From an uncultured Odoribacter sp. (GTDB lineage: Bacteria > Bacteroidota > Bacteroidia > Bacteroidales > Marinifilaceae), in assembly GCA_910588375.1 (NCBI GenBank), contig CAJUQA010000012.1:1-64000 (forward strand): a stretch of 64,000 nt of DNA, given 5' to 3'. Positions within the stretch are counted from its first letter, which is position 1. Every line of letters begins with the position of its first letter. Of the stretch, positions 16,986-26,039 are shown piece after piece. The notes beneath the pieces are model-generated. The model saw only the letters and a program-made list of their open reading frames with translations. It was not told where the DNA came from and did not search any database. The position numbers and the translations under genes are program-made.

Positions 16986-18071
16986 ATGGAAAAGAAAATG
17001 ATTGTCATCCTACTTGCGGGACTAACATGGTGTGCTTGCAAGCAACAAACTGTAACACAAGAAAATACTACTTACAAGACGATGACCGTAAAGCAAGAAG
17101 ATCAAACATTGCTATCGGAATATACCGCCACTCTCTCCGGCCAGCAAGAAGTAGAAATACGGCCGCAAGTAAGTGGGCTCATCACGCATATCCGTATCAG
17201 CGAAGGTGAAAAAGTACAAAAAGGACAGGTGCTGTTTATCATCGATCAGATACCCTATCGCGCCGCATTGGCAGAAGCGGAAGCCAACGTCAAAAGCGCC
17301 GAAGCAAAACTGGCCACTGCCCGATTGAATATGGAAAGTACACAGATATTACGTGAAAAAAACGTAGTGCAAGATTACGACCTCAACATGGCCCGAAACG
17401 AACTTGCCAGCGCAGAAGCTACTCTCTCTCAAGCTCAGGCTCAAGAAGTAAATGCCCGCAATAACCTATCATATACCGAAGTAAAAAGTCCTGTTGACGG
17501 TGTAACAGGCATGATCGCCTATCGTGTGGGTGCCTTAGTGAATAGTAACATTACCCGACCTCTCGTCACGGTCTCTGATAACAGCCGAATCTACGCATAT
17601 TTCTCACAAACAGAAAGCCAGATTATCGACCTCATAGAACAATACGGCTCTCCCGACGAGTTTATCCGCCAAAGTCCTAAAGTAGAGTTACGCATAAGCA
17701 ACGGGAAAATATACGCGGAAAAAGGTCATATCACTGCAATAAGCGGACTTGTTTCAGCCGGTACTGGAGCCGTAACATTACGAGCCGATTTTCCCAACCC
17801 CCAATATTTATTACGTAGCGGTGGAAATGGAATTGTCATCATACCCAGTGTGAAAAAAAACTGCATTGTCATTCCGCAAAGCGCCACTTACGAGTTACAG
17901 GACAAAATATTCACATATAAAGTCGTGAACGGCAAAGCACAATCCATCCCCATCACTGTTTTCCCATTGAACAATGGAACAGAATACATTGTGGAAAAAG
18001 GGTTGCAGCCTGGCGACAGGATTATTACAGAAGGAGCCGGCCTAATAAAAGAGGGCAGCAAGGTAGAGTGA
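16986..18071 (+). CDS. Orphan RND membrane-fusion (adaptor) lipoprotein
   Basis: The 361-residue protein has a signal with lipobox-like WCAC, a biotinyl-lipoyl domain (EVEIRPQVSGLITHIRISEG), an alpha-helical hairpin (about 85-150) with VQDYDLNMARNELASAEATL, SYTEVKSPVDGVTGM, and a C-terminal membrane-proximal domain. It is clearly paralogous to the adaptor at 57866-59008. It normally bridges an RND pump and an outer-membrane channel. No pump or channel gene adjoins it; the nearest set lacking an adaptor is 7615-12123. It stands alone between a terminator and a convergent permease gene. Confidence 0.9.
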   Translation: MEKKMIVILLAGLTWCACKQQTVTQENTTYKTMTVKQEDQTLLSEYTATLSGQQEVEIRPQVSGLITHIRISEGEKVQKGQVLFIIDQIPYRAALAEAEANVKSAEAKLATARLNMESTQILREKNVVQDYDLNMARNELASAEATLSQAQAQEVNARNNLSYTEVKSPVDGVTGMIAYRVGALVNSNITRPLVTVSDNSRIYAYFSQTESQIIDLIEQYGSPDEFIRQSPKVELRISNGKIYAEKGHITAISGLVSAGTGAVTLRADFPNPQYLLRSGGNGIVIIPSVKKNCIVIPQSATYELQDKIFTYKVVNGKAQSIPITVFPLNNGTEYIVEKGLQPGDRIITEGAGLIKEGSKVE

Positions 18072-18098
18072 GGCCGCAATTTACACGGCCTCTCTTTC

Positions 18099-20444
18099 TT
18101 ATTCACTTTTCAAGGCATCGACCGGATTGGCCGTTGCCGAATGGATGCTTTGATATAGGATGGTCAAAAGCACAATAACAAAGGTTAAGAGCAATGCCCC
18201 GCCAAATATCCACCAGCTTAATTCAATAGCATAGGCAAAGTTCTGTAACCAATGGTACATAACGTAATAACTTAATCCCACACCTATGGGTAAGGCCGGA
18301 AGTATCCGCAGCAGAACATAGCGGTTCAAATCGTATATCACGCTGCCGACCTGCGCCCCCAATACCCGACGCACACTGATTTCTTTCCGTTTCTGCTGGG
18401 CGACGAATCCCATGAGTGCCACCAATCCCAACAGTGCCAATATAATTGCCAATACTGTTCCGCTAATCAATATCCGGGAGGTGATTTCATCCTGCCTGTA
18501 CATGTTATCGGCAACATCCCGTAATTGCTCCATGGCATAAGGAGCTCCATCGAAGTGTTTTTTCATGATTTCCGCCACATGCGCCTTTGCCTGCTGGTAT
18601 TCTCCGGGCCGATACCTTACCCCCAGTGTGGATGAATAGGGAGAATAAGCGGTGTACACCAAACGTCCTATTTTTTCCCTTGCCGAGCCGTAATGAATGT
18701 CTTTTACTATTCCGACAACTGTCATCGACATTCCGTTAAACATGACTTTTTTACCTACTGGATCCTGTAATCCCAAAGCGGCAAGCGTACTCTCCGTCAA
18801 AAGAATACCGGCGGAATCCATGCGGTTTTCGTATTTCAGTTCTCTTCCCTCAAGAATTGGTATTTCGTATGTCCTGAAATAACCGGGACCGGTACGTCTT
18901 TCATCTATAGAAATGGTTTCTTTTTCCGTTTGGTCCGTACGTCTTAAACTTTGTCCGCTGCATCCGCTGAAAGTGTGTCCCTGCCCCATCGCTATCTCCA
19001 CGATCTCAGGATATTGCAACAAATCGGAACGAATCCCCTCGTATGTACGGATATGGCTACCGATACCCACGGCCAATACATTATCAGGATTGAATCCCAA
19101 AGGCATTTTTTTCATATAATCCAACTGACGCCATACAACAAAGAGTGCCGATACACAGAATATGACCACAGAGAATTGAACAATGACCGAAGCTGCCGTC
19201 AGTTTGTATTTTCTGACAACCGTTTTCCGCACCAGTTCCACCGGAGCAAAACGGGAAAGATAGTAAGCCGGATAACCACCCGCAATGAGCGATACCAAAA
19301 CGAAAAGCAGAAGGAAACATACCCACATCACACCTGTTACGCCAACCTCTTCGGGCATATTGAAGTTTATCAATCCGGCAAACATCCCGGAAAAAGAATA
19401 ATACAACACAATTGCCAATATGAAAGCGACCGACGTGACCAAGGTTGTTTCGGAAAATAACATACCCATGATTGTCCGCCTTTCCGCTCCGTTCGTCTTG
19501 CGCACACTGATTTCTGTCGCCCGCTTTTCCCCTTGGATGATATACAATGAAATGAAATTGGACAAAGCTATCGCCAAAATAAAAAACGTGACGACAATAA
19601 TAAATATAAGGTTGGTTTTGCTGACAGGCACACTCAAATCGTGAGAGGCACGGGTTGCCGTATGAAGTGCAGTCAAAGGTTCGGTGATACTTTCAAAAGT
19701 AGCTCCGTATTTCCCGAAACGTGTCATCAGGAGGTCTACATTAACTTTGTCGCACTTCGCAATGGCAGTCGACGGGTCTACTCCCGGACGCAATTTCAAA
19801 TAAGTAAAGTATTCCAATCCTCCCCACCCGAATTCAGGCAATTTCGTCAACAAATCAAACTGGAAATGGGTATTCTGCGGAATATCCTCTATTACGGCTT
19901 TTACCTCAAGCGAAGTTCTCCTCGCCTCATACTGCAAAGTTTTTCCGACAGGATTACTGCCGACCCCGAAAAAACGGTCGGCTGTGCTTCGCGTAATGAC
20001 ACAGGTATTCGGACTGTTTAAGGCATCCTCCAGATTTCCATATACCGGAGTAAAAGAGAAAATATCCAAAAATGTGGAATCCACCATATAGCTTTTCACC
20101 GGTGCCTTCTCTCCGTTTTCATATTTCAAATCCATTGATCCCCAAGTGTACAAGCGGGATACCGCTTCCACTTCCGGCACCTCTTTCATCAATGTCGAGG
20201 ACAGAATCCCTAAATTAATAGGATAATTCACATTTTCCCCACTCTCTTTCCATACACTCAACACCCGATAAATCCGATCAGCATCCTTAAAATGTCTGTC
20301 GTAGGAAAATTCAAACTGCAAATAGACCAACAGGAAAAGCGCGACAGCCAATCCGGTACCCAATCCGAAAATGTTGATAAAGGTCAAACCCTTGCTCCGA
20401 AAAGCAGTCCTGTATAACCGCAAAAAAGCCTGTACAAAATTCAT
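18099..20444 (-). CDS. MacB/FtsX-type ABC transporter permease
   Basis: The 781-residue protein has the duplicated MacB_PCD plus FtsX arrangement found in Bacteroidota: TM1 near residue 20, a large periplasmic domain, three TMs around 280-400, a fourth TM near 425, a second periplasmic domain, and three final TMs around 665-770. It contains QQKRKEISVRRVLGAQVGSV, the usual FtsX loop. These permeases need a separate ATPase, which is not encoded next to it here. Related proteins serve in lipoprotein handling, peptide export or antimicrobial-peptide resistance. It ends 27 bp from the convergent adaptor gene. Confidence 0.88.
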   Translation of the reverse strand: MNFVQAFLRLYRTAFRSKGLTFINIFGLGTGLAVALFLLVYLQFEFSYDRHFKDADRIYRVLSVWKESGENVNYPINLGILSSTLMKEVPEVEAVSRLYTWGSMDLKYENGEKAPVKSYMVDSTFLDIFSFTPVYGNLEDALNSPNTCVITRSTADRFFGVGSNPVGKTLQYEARRTSLEVKAVIEDIPQNTHFQFDLLTKLPEFGWGGLEYFTYLKLRPGVDPSTAIAKCDKVNVDLLMTRFGKYGATFESITEPLTALHTATRASHDLSVPVSKTNLIFIIVVTFFILAIALSNFISLYIIQGEKRATEISVRKTNGAERRTIMGMLFSETTLVTSVAFILAIVLYYSFSGMFAGLINFNMPEEVGVTGVMWVCFLLLFVLVSLIAGGYPAYYLSRFAPVELVRKTVVRKYKLTAASVIVQFSVVIFCVSALFVVWRQLDYMKKMPLGFNPDNVLAVGIGSHIRTYEGIRSDLLQYPEIVEIAMGQGHTFSGCSGQSLRRTDQTEKETISIDERRTGPGYFRTYEIPILEGRELKYENRMDSAGILLTESTLAALGLQDPVGKKVMFNGMSMTVVGIVKDIHYGSAREKIGRLVYTAYSPYSSTLGVRYRPGEYQQAKAHVAEIMKKHFDGAPYAMEQLRDVADNMYRQDEITSRILISGTVLAIILALLGLVALMGFVAQQKRKEISVRRVLGAQVGSVIYDLNRYVLLRILPALPIGVGLSYYVMYHWLQNFAYAIELSWWIFGGALLLTFVIVLLTILYQSIHSATANPVDALKSE

Positions 20445-20536
20445 TTTATTTTGATTTAGTTATTTTCTACTATTCTGTTTACAAACTGCATGCCATTTAC
20501 ACAATACACTATAATACAAATAGTTATATTATATAC

Positions 20537-20572
20537 AAAAATAAAGCCGATGTCTATTTTTTAGACATCGGC
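20537..20572 (-). terminator. Terminator after the GH95 gene
   Basis: An 11-bp perfect stem (20546-20556 with 20562-20572) has a 5-nt loop. On the minus strand it is followed by a T-rich run, and it sits 24 bp after the fucosidase stop. It separates the glycosidase block from the permease gene. Confidence 0.8.
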
Positions 20573-20596
20573 GTATGATATATTGACACTTTTTAC

Positions 20597-22939
20597 CTAC
20601 CAATCAAGCCGTGCGGTCTCTCCGGCCTGCAAAGTCAGCACTTTTTCTTTTCCCTGGTATTTCACTCGACAAGCACCCGTTTTTGAAGCAGTTATATTTG
20701 CTTCTTTTAACAAGCCGTCTTTCCAACTCATATCTACGGTATACCCTCCCCGCGCCTTCAATCCCTTCACACGACCCGTGGGCCAAGCGGTAGGCAGTGC
20801 GGGTAATAAATTCACTGTCCCGTCATGAGATTGCAACAACAATTCCGCCATTCCGGCCACCGCACCCATGTTGCCGTCAATCTGAAAAGGCGGATGCGCA
20901 CACAACAAATTGGAATACGACCCACTGCCGGAAGGATTACGATAATCTCCCTGACTAAGGGAAGGACATAAAATATTCCGTAACATTTTATACGATTGAT
21001 TACCGTCCAGCAAACGAGCCCAGAAATTAATCTTCCAGCCCAATGACCAACCGGTGCCTCCTTCGCCCCGGTATATCAAACTCCGCTTTGCAGCTTCCGC
21101 CCATTCGGGAGTCTTCGCCACAGAAATCTGATTACCCGGATAGAGCGCATACAAATGAGACACATGTCTATGAGGATTGCGAGGGTCATCCAAATCTTCC
21201 TTCCACTCCTGCAATTGTCCGAAACGGCCTATTTTTAAAGGAGAAAGCCGCTCTCTGGCTCCCCGGATACTGTCTATAAAACCCGTATTCTCTTTTACAT
21301 ATTCATTCGCTGCCAACAGATTGGTAAACAAATCCCACACAATCTCCTGGTCAATCGTCGCCCCGATTGCAATATCCCCATGTTCGGGAGAATAAGAAGG
21401 AGAAGAAACCAAGGTTCCGTCAGTATCCTCGCTCAAATAATCCAGCCAGAACTCCCCGACTTCCTTCATAATCGGCCAGGCCGTCTCTTTCAAATAATTT
21501 TCATCTCCCGTATAATTAAAGTGCTCCCACAAGTGCCTGCACAACCACGCGGCACTATTCGGAGCATATCCCCAATAAAAACTCCATCCGGGAGCCGTGT
21601 ATCCATACACATTGTTCATCGTATGTACCGACCACCCCCGGGCATTGAAATACTCCTTGGCTGTCACTCGTCCCGGTTCCCGCAACTTGTCAATATATTC
21701 GATCAAAGGCAGGTGACATTCACTCAAATTGCTCACCTCTGCAGGCCAGTATATCATCTGCAAATTAATATTCATATGGTAATCGCATGCCCAAGGCGCA
21801 TTCAATTGGTGATTCCACCGTCCCTGCAAATGGGCAGGCATTGTTCCCGGCCGGGAGCTGCTAAGCAATAAATAACGGCCATACTGAAAATACAATGCTT
21901 CCAGTCCCGGATCGTAAGCTCCCTGAGCATACTGCAACTGCCGTTGGTCCGTCATCAGCTTCTCTTGCCCGGTATGCCCCAAATCTATCTCTACCCTGCC
22001 GAACAAGGCTTCGAAATCTTTTTGGTGCTCATGTTTCATCATCTCAAAATCCGTATTGCGTGCCAAAGTCATCGCCCGATTATTTACAGCTTCATAATCA
22101 TTTCCCGTATACTCGGGATATTTATTCCGGTATGCCGTCCCGACCGACACATACAATTCCAGATAAGTAGCATTTTTTACCCGATATACTCCGTTCTTCA
22201 TACCCGGTTTCCCATCCGTCTTTACCAACACTTTACTTTCAAAAGGCAATCCATTGGAAGCTAATTTTCCTCTAATTTCCAATAAATCTTTCCCTACTGC
22301 TTTAAACGAATGAGAATGCGGTGTCCGGAATCTTACCACGTAATCCCGCCCCTCTCCGGCATCGTTCGTATATTTCATTACCACCATACGAGCCGGATAA
22401 GAAGCAAAATAAGTATTATCAAACCGTATACCGCCCATCATATATTCCACCCGTCCCAACGCCTTTTTTAAATCCAGCGTTCGCTGATAATTTCCAAACA
22501 AGGTGTCGGGCGTATCCACTGTTACCATAAACGAACCGAAAGTCTGGTTTCCTCCAAAATCTCCGAATTGGTCGCCAGCAGCCGTCGGCGTCGTCTCTCC
22601 GACCAGATAACGTTCTGCCAATTCCGCAGCCTTTGCTTTTTCTCCCTGTTTCAACAACTCGCGGATTGCCTCCAAATGCTTCCAACTCTCCCGCTTATTT
22701 CCTCCCCTATAATTTTTATTAGCACCAGAACCCCCTGCCCAAAAACTTTCCTCCGATATCTGTACCTCATCAGTTACCGGTCCGCCGAAAAACATCGCCC
22801 CCATATATCCGTTGCCAACAGGCAAGGCCTCATTCATCCAAACCTTAGCCGGCTTGTCATATCTCAACACCCAATCCTGTGCAAGCAATCCCGAACCGGC
22901 AAACACCAAAACCATCCAAACAAGTATAATCCTCATCAT
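20597..22939 (-). CDS. GH95 alpha-L-fucosidase (or related)
   Basis: The 780-residue protein has a signal peptide (cleavage near LLAQ) and the full GH95 layout: an N-terminal beta-sandwich (LRYDKPAKVWMNEALPVGNG), an (alpha/alpha)6 barrel and a C-terminal beta domain. Residues that match the active site of characterised GH95 fucosidases are visible: the Asn-X-Asn in DYHMNINLQMIYWPAE, the acid Glu in SPSYSPEHGDI, and the Asp in PFQIDGNMG. It probably removes alpha-1,2-linked fucose (or galactose in some members) from host or plant glycans, in the periplasm. It is 56 bp downstream of an acyltransferase gene and in line with a GH109 gene. Confidence 0.9.
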   Translation of the reverse strand: MMRIILVWMVLVFAGSGLLAQDWVLRYDKPAKVWMNEALPVGNGYMGAMFFGGPVTDEVQISEESFWAGGSGANKNYRGGNKRESWKHLEAIRELLKQGEKAKAAELAERYLVGETTPTAAGDQFGDFGGNQTFGSFMVTVDTPDTLFGNYQRTLDLKKALGRVEYMMGGIRFDNTYFASYPARMVVMKYTNDAGEGRDYVVRFRTPHSHSFKAVGKDLLEIRGKLASNGLPFESKVLVKTDGKPGMKNGVYRVKNATYLELYVSVGTAYRNKYPEYTGNDYEAVNNRAMTLARNTDFEMMKHEHQKDFEALFGRVEIDLGHTGQEKLMTDQRQLQYAQGAYDPGLEALYFQYGRYLLLSSSRPGTMPAHLQGRWNHQLNAPWACDYHMNINLQMIYWPAEVSNLSECHLPLIEYIDKLREPGRVTAKEYFNARGWSVHTMNNVYGYTAPGWSFYWGYAPNSAAWLCRHLWEHFNYTGDENYLKETAWPIMKEVGEFWLDYLSEDTDGTLVSSPSYSPEHGDIAIGATIDQEIVWDLFTNLLAANEYVKENTGFIDSIRGARERLSPLKIGRFGQLQEWKEDLDDPRNPHRHVSHLYALYPGNQISVAKTPEWAEAAKRSLIYRGEGGTGWSLGWKINFWARLLDGNQSYKMLRNILCPSLSQGDYRNPSGSGSYSNLLCAHPPFQIDGNMGAVAGMAELLLQSHDGTVNLLPALPTAWPTGRVKGLKARGGYTVDMSWKDGLLKEANITASKTGACRVKYQGKEKVLTLQAGETARLDW

Positions 22940-22995
22940 TTTAATTCAACTATTAATTACTATCTATTTTCCAAACATATCTATTTCCCCTCTAT

Positions 22996-24132
22996 TTACT
23001 TTACAAAACGAGCGGTATATTTACATTTACAAAGTACTAAAGTTACAAAAGAGCTAATCGCAAATACAGTACAAGCCATACAGATGATACGTACAATCAA
23101 AGGCCAACCGGAACAATCAAAGAAGTCATAACTCACAAATACCCAAATATAATGACACAAGTAGATACCGAAACACAAATTCGCCAAACGTGATAACCAC
23201 GATAAAGAAGGGATTTGTATTTTCCGCACAATGACAAAAACGGCAAATGTCATCATAAATACGTTTATTCCCGTGAAGTACCACACGATTTCCAGATAAG
23301 CATAATTGCCCGGAAAATATTTCTGTGTAATCACATATCCCACTGAAGTAATCAAATAACCCACGATAAACATCGGAACGGTAATCAAGAGTGTCTTTCT
23401 CCAACTCCAGGCCAACGGATATTTCATCAGATAATAAGCCAAGACCAAATACCCCATAAAACCGGAAAAATAATAAAAGGTTCCGTACGGATTCCAATCA
23501 CATACGCCCCATATACCCATATTTCCATAATTTCCCTGGTATCCAAGCAAAGGAGCAAACATTCTGATATAAGGCAACAGCAGAGATACTCCCCAAATCC
23601 ACAGTACGGTTTTTATTTCCTGCCGGGTGGCCTGGACCAACCAAGCATTCAGAAGCGGCATAAACAAATATAATCCGATGAGCATATAAAGATACCACAA
23701 CGGCACCGTATCGAAGTTAAAATTAAAGACAAATGTGTACAAATGCACAAGCAAAGAAGAGAATTTATAATCTTCCACTGACAGCAGAGGATTTTGTGTA
23801 TCCGGATTAATAAAGACGAAATAAAGAAAAGCCAATAATGGTAAGAGCAACGACCAGAATACCAAAGGGGACAGTATACGTCCGATCCGCTTTCGATAAA
23901 AACCCGTCAAAGTAGTCCCCGGAGCCAACGGCAATAACAGTACTCCCGTCATCATCACAAATAAAGGAACCGAAGGCCTCATAAGACTCCCCGCAAACAC
24001 TCCTGTCAGAAAAGCCTGACGATCGGTGTCGAACTGCCCGACAAAAGCATCGCAACAATGTGCAAAAACAACAAAAAAACAAGCCAATACCCGCAACAAG
24101 TCTATCCAACCGATGTTCTTTACGGCTCCCAT
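22996..24132 (-). CDS. Acyltransferase-3 family membrane protein
   Basis: The 378-residue protein has about ten transmembrane segments. It begins with NIGWIDLLRVLACFFVVFAH, the family opening in which the His (and the Arg) are the expected catalytic residues. Such proteins move acyl groups onto sugars or peptides at the cytoplasmic membrane. The gene sits between GH109 and GH95 genes on the same strand (gaps 123 and 56 bp). That placement suggests a role with sugars, perhaps modifying a surface glycan; the substrate is unknown. Confidence 0.87.
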   Translation of the reverse strand: MGAVKNIGWIDLLRVLACFFVVFAHCCDAFVGQFDTDRQAFLTGVFAGSLMRPSVPLFVMMTGVLLLPLAPGTTLTGFYRKRIGRILSPLVFWSLLLPLLAFLYFVFINPDTQNPLLSVEDYKFSSLLVHLYTFVFNFNFDTVPLWYLYMLIGLYLFMPLLNAWLVQATRQEIKTVLWIWGVSLLLPYIRMFAPLLGYQGNYGNMGIWGVCDWNPYGTFYYFSGFMGYLVLAYYLMKYPLAWSWRKTLLITVPMFIVGYLITSVGYVITQKYFPGNYAYLEIVWYFTGINVFMMTFAVFVIVRKIQIPSLSWLSRLANLCFGIYLCHYIWVFVSYDFFDCSGWPLIVRIICMACTVFAISSFVTLVLCKCKYTARFVK

Positions 24133-24255
24133 GATAATAAATTTTTAAAATTTATAGGGTTAAAATTAACACTTTTATCCATAATAACAAAATGAGTCCG
24201 GTAAGCGTACCGGACCCATCTCACAAAAATCAAATACTCTGATTCTATAAAAAAC

Positions 24256-25662
24256 TTATTTTACAAAAGCATGACGATAACCGTTTACTTTCTGCCATCC
24301 GCCACGGGTAAAGTCAGGTACTTCCACTGAAGCGCCGTTATTTTCAATAGATAATCTGGTCAAATCAGCCATGCAGCACCATTCAGCCAAATCATAAACA
24401 TCCATATCCAAAGGCAAACCGTTGCGCAAGCAATATATCAGACGATAGTCCATAATGAAATCCATACCACCGTGACCGCCTACTTTTTTAGCCGTTTCTT
24501 CCAATTCTTTGTGAATCGGGTGTTTGTATTTGTTCATCAAGGCTTTTTTCACATTTTCCGGAACAGAACCGTGTGCATTCAGATTTTCATGGTTGGGCAC
24601 ATCTTTTGAATCCACCTGCGTAGGTCTCAGGCAATATTCCTGTATCGGATATTTACTTGCATACCCATCAGTACCAACCAACTGGTACATGCGGCTGTAC
24701 GGACGGGGGGTCATCACATTGTGCTGTATCAGCATCGTCTTACCGTTTTCCGTACGGATAATCGTCGTTGTCTGGTCACCGTTCTGGAAATCTTTTACTT
24801 CCTCTCCCGTTTTATTTTTAATATAAGCGGGTCCGTTAACAGCCTTAGTATCCATAGACACTAGATATTTCATCCGGTCGCCCCGGTGAATATTCAGCAA
24901 CTGACAGGCCGGTCCCATGCCATGAGTGGCATATACATCTCCCCGATTATTCTGGTTGTAATCCATACGCCAGTTATTCCAGTAATAGGGCCAGAAATCT
25001 TCCAAATTATGGATATAGGAGCCTTCCACATGCAATACTTCCCCAAACAATCCTTGCTGAGCCATATTCAATGTCGTCAATTCAAAAAAGTCATATACGC
25101 AATTTTCCAACTGCATACAATGTTTGCGAGTTCTTTCGGAAGTATTGATCAATGACCAGATTTCGTCAAGAGTCATGGCAGCCGGTACTTCGATAGCCAC
25201 ATGTTTACCATGTTCCATGGCATATACACCCATCAGAGCATGATGTTTCCAGTCAGTAGCAATATACACCAAATCAATGTCGTCACGTTCGCACAATTGT
25301 TTCCAAGCGTTTTCGTCTCCCGAATAAGCGGCAACTTCCGGAAGACCGGCATTTTTCAAAATTTTCTGACATTTTTCCACACTTTCCGGACGAATATCAC
25401 AAAGTGCGACAATTTTCACACCGGGAATATGCGTAAAACGCTCTACAGCTCCGGGACCACGCATTCCCAAACCGATAAATCCCACTCTCACCGTATCCAA
25501 CTTCGGTGTGGTTAGACCGATTACATCCGTTTGTCCGGCAGGACGTTCCGGAGTGGCTACCACAATCGGATTAACTTTCTTTCCAGCTGCACCTGCCTGT
25601 TGTCCGCACTGACAGGACATAAACAGCAAACCAGCTACTAAAAAACTAAGAATCTTGAACAT
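24256..25662 (-). CDS. GH109 family glycosidase (Gfo/Idh/MocA fold), lipoprotein
   Basis: The 468-residue protein has a lipoprotein signal (FMSCQCG). A Rossmann NAD-binding domain starts at VRVGFIGLGMRGPGAVERF. Family landmarks are ALENV-like LENCVYDFF, THGMGPACQLLNIHRGDRM, GGHGGMDFIMDYRLIYCL and LPLDMDVYDLAEW. These align well by eye with the characterised GH109 alpha-N-acetylgalactosaminidase of Elizabethkingia. It would cleave terminal alpha-GalNAc, as on mucin or blood-group A, through a transient NAD-dependent oxidation, with tightly bound NAD outside the cytoplasm. It leads the glycosidase block. Confidence 0.88.
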   Translation of the reverse strand: MFKILSFLVAGLLFMSCQCGQQAGAAGKKVNPIVVATPERPAGQTDVIGLTTPKLDTVRVGFIGLGMRGPGAVERFTHIPGVKIVALCDIRPESVEKCQKILKNAGLPEVAAYSGDENAWKQLCERDDIDLVYIATDWKHHALMGVYAMEHGKHVAIEVPAAMTLDEIWSLINTSERTRKHCMQLENCVYDFFELTTLNMAQQGLFGEVLHVEGSYIHNLEDFWPYYWNNWRMDYNQNNRGDVYATHGMGPACQLLNIHRGDRMKYLVSMDTKAVNGPAYIKNKTGEEVKDFQNGDQTTTIIRTENGKTMLIQHNVMTPRPYSRMYQLVGTDGYASKYPIQEYCLRPTQVDSKDVPNHENLNAHGSVPENVKKALMNKYKHPIHKELEETAKKVGGHGGMDFIMDYRLIYCLRNGLPLDMDVYDLAEWCCMADLTRLSIENNGASVEVPDFTRGGWQKVNGYRHAFVK

Positions 25663-25787
25663 AGATAGTGATTTTATAAAAGGTTAATTAAAAATACTAC
25701 AATATAATCTCAACCGTTTGCGGGGATAAAGATATATGATTTTTTTATTAATCGCCCTATCTATGTAAATTTTTTTATAAAGAATAG

Positions 25788-25994
25788 CTATTCACCTTTC
25801 TTTTCTTTCAGATATTTCACCAAATCGGGCTCGTCCCCCTGCGAATGCAAAGCCTCCACATCATTATTCATAACATGTTCGTCTCTCACCTGCGACCGCA
25901 AGGATTGGCTTCTGCACTCTTCTCCCTGCAAAGAAATTTCCTGACCGGAGTCATGCCGGCTTTCTTCATGGCGTTCACTCATTACATTTTCCAT
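25788..25994 (-). CDS. Small hydrophilic protein of unknown function
   Basis: The 68-residue ORF starts at 25994, or at its fifth residue, also a Met. It is very polar, with many Glu, Gln, Ser, Arg and His and no hydrophobic segment, and ends in DLVKYLKEKKGE. It lies 45 bp downstream of and in line with the copper ATPase gene, so it may be co-transcribed. I recognise no family. It could be a small metal-linked protein or a chance ORF. Confidence 0.4.
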   Translation of the reverse strand: MENVMSERHEESRHDSGQEISLQGEECRSQSLRSQVRDEHVMNNDVEALHSQGDEPDLVKYLKEKKGE

Positions 25995-26039
25995 GGTTAC
26001 ATTTATTTTTCTAAATAAACGTAACCGACTTTCATAATG

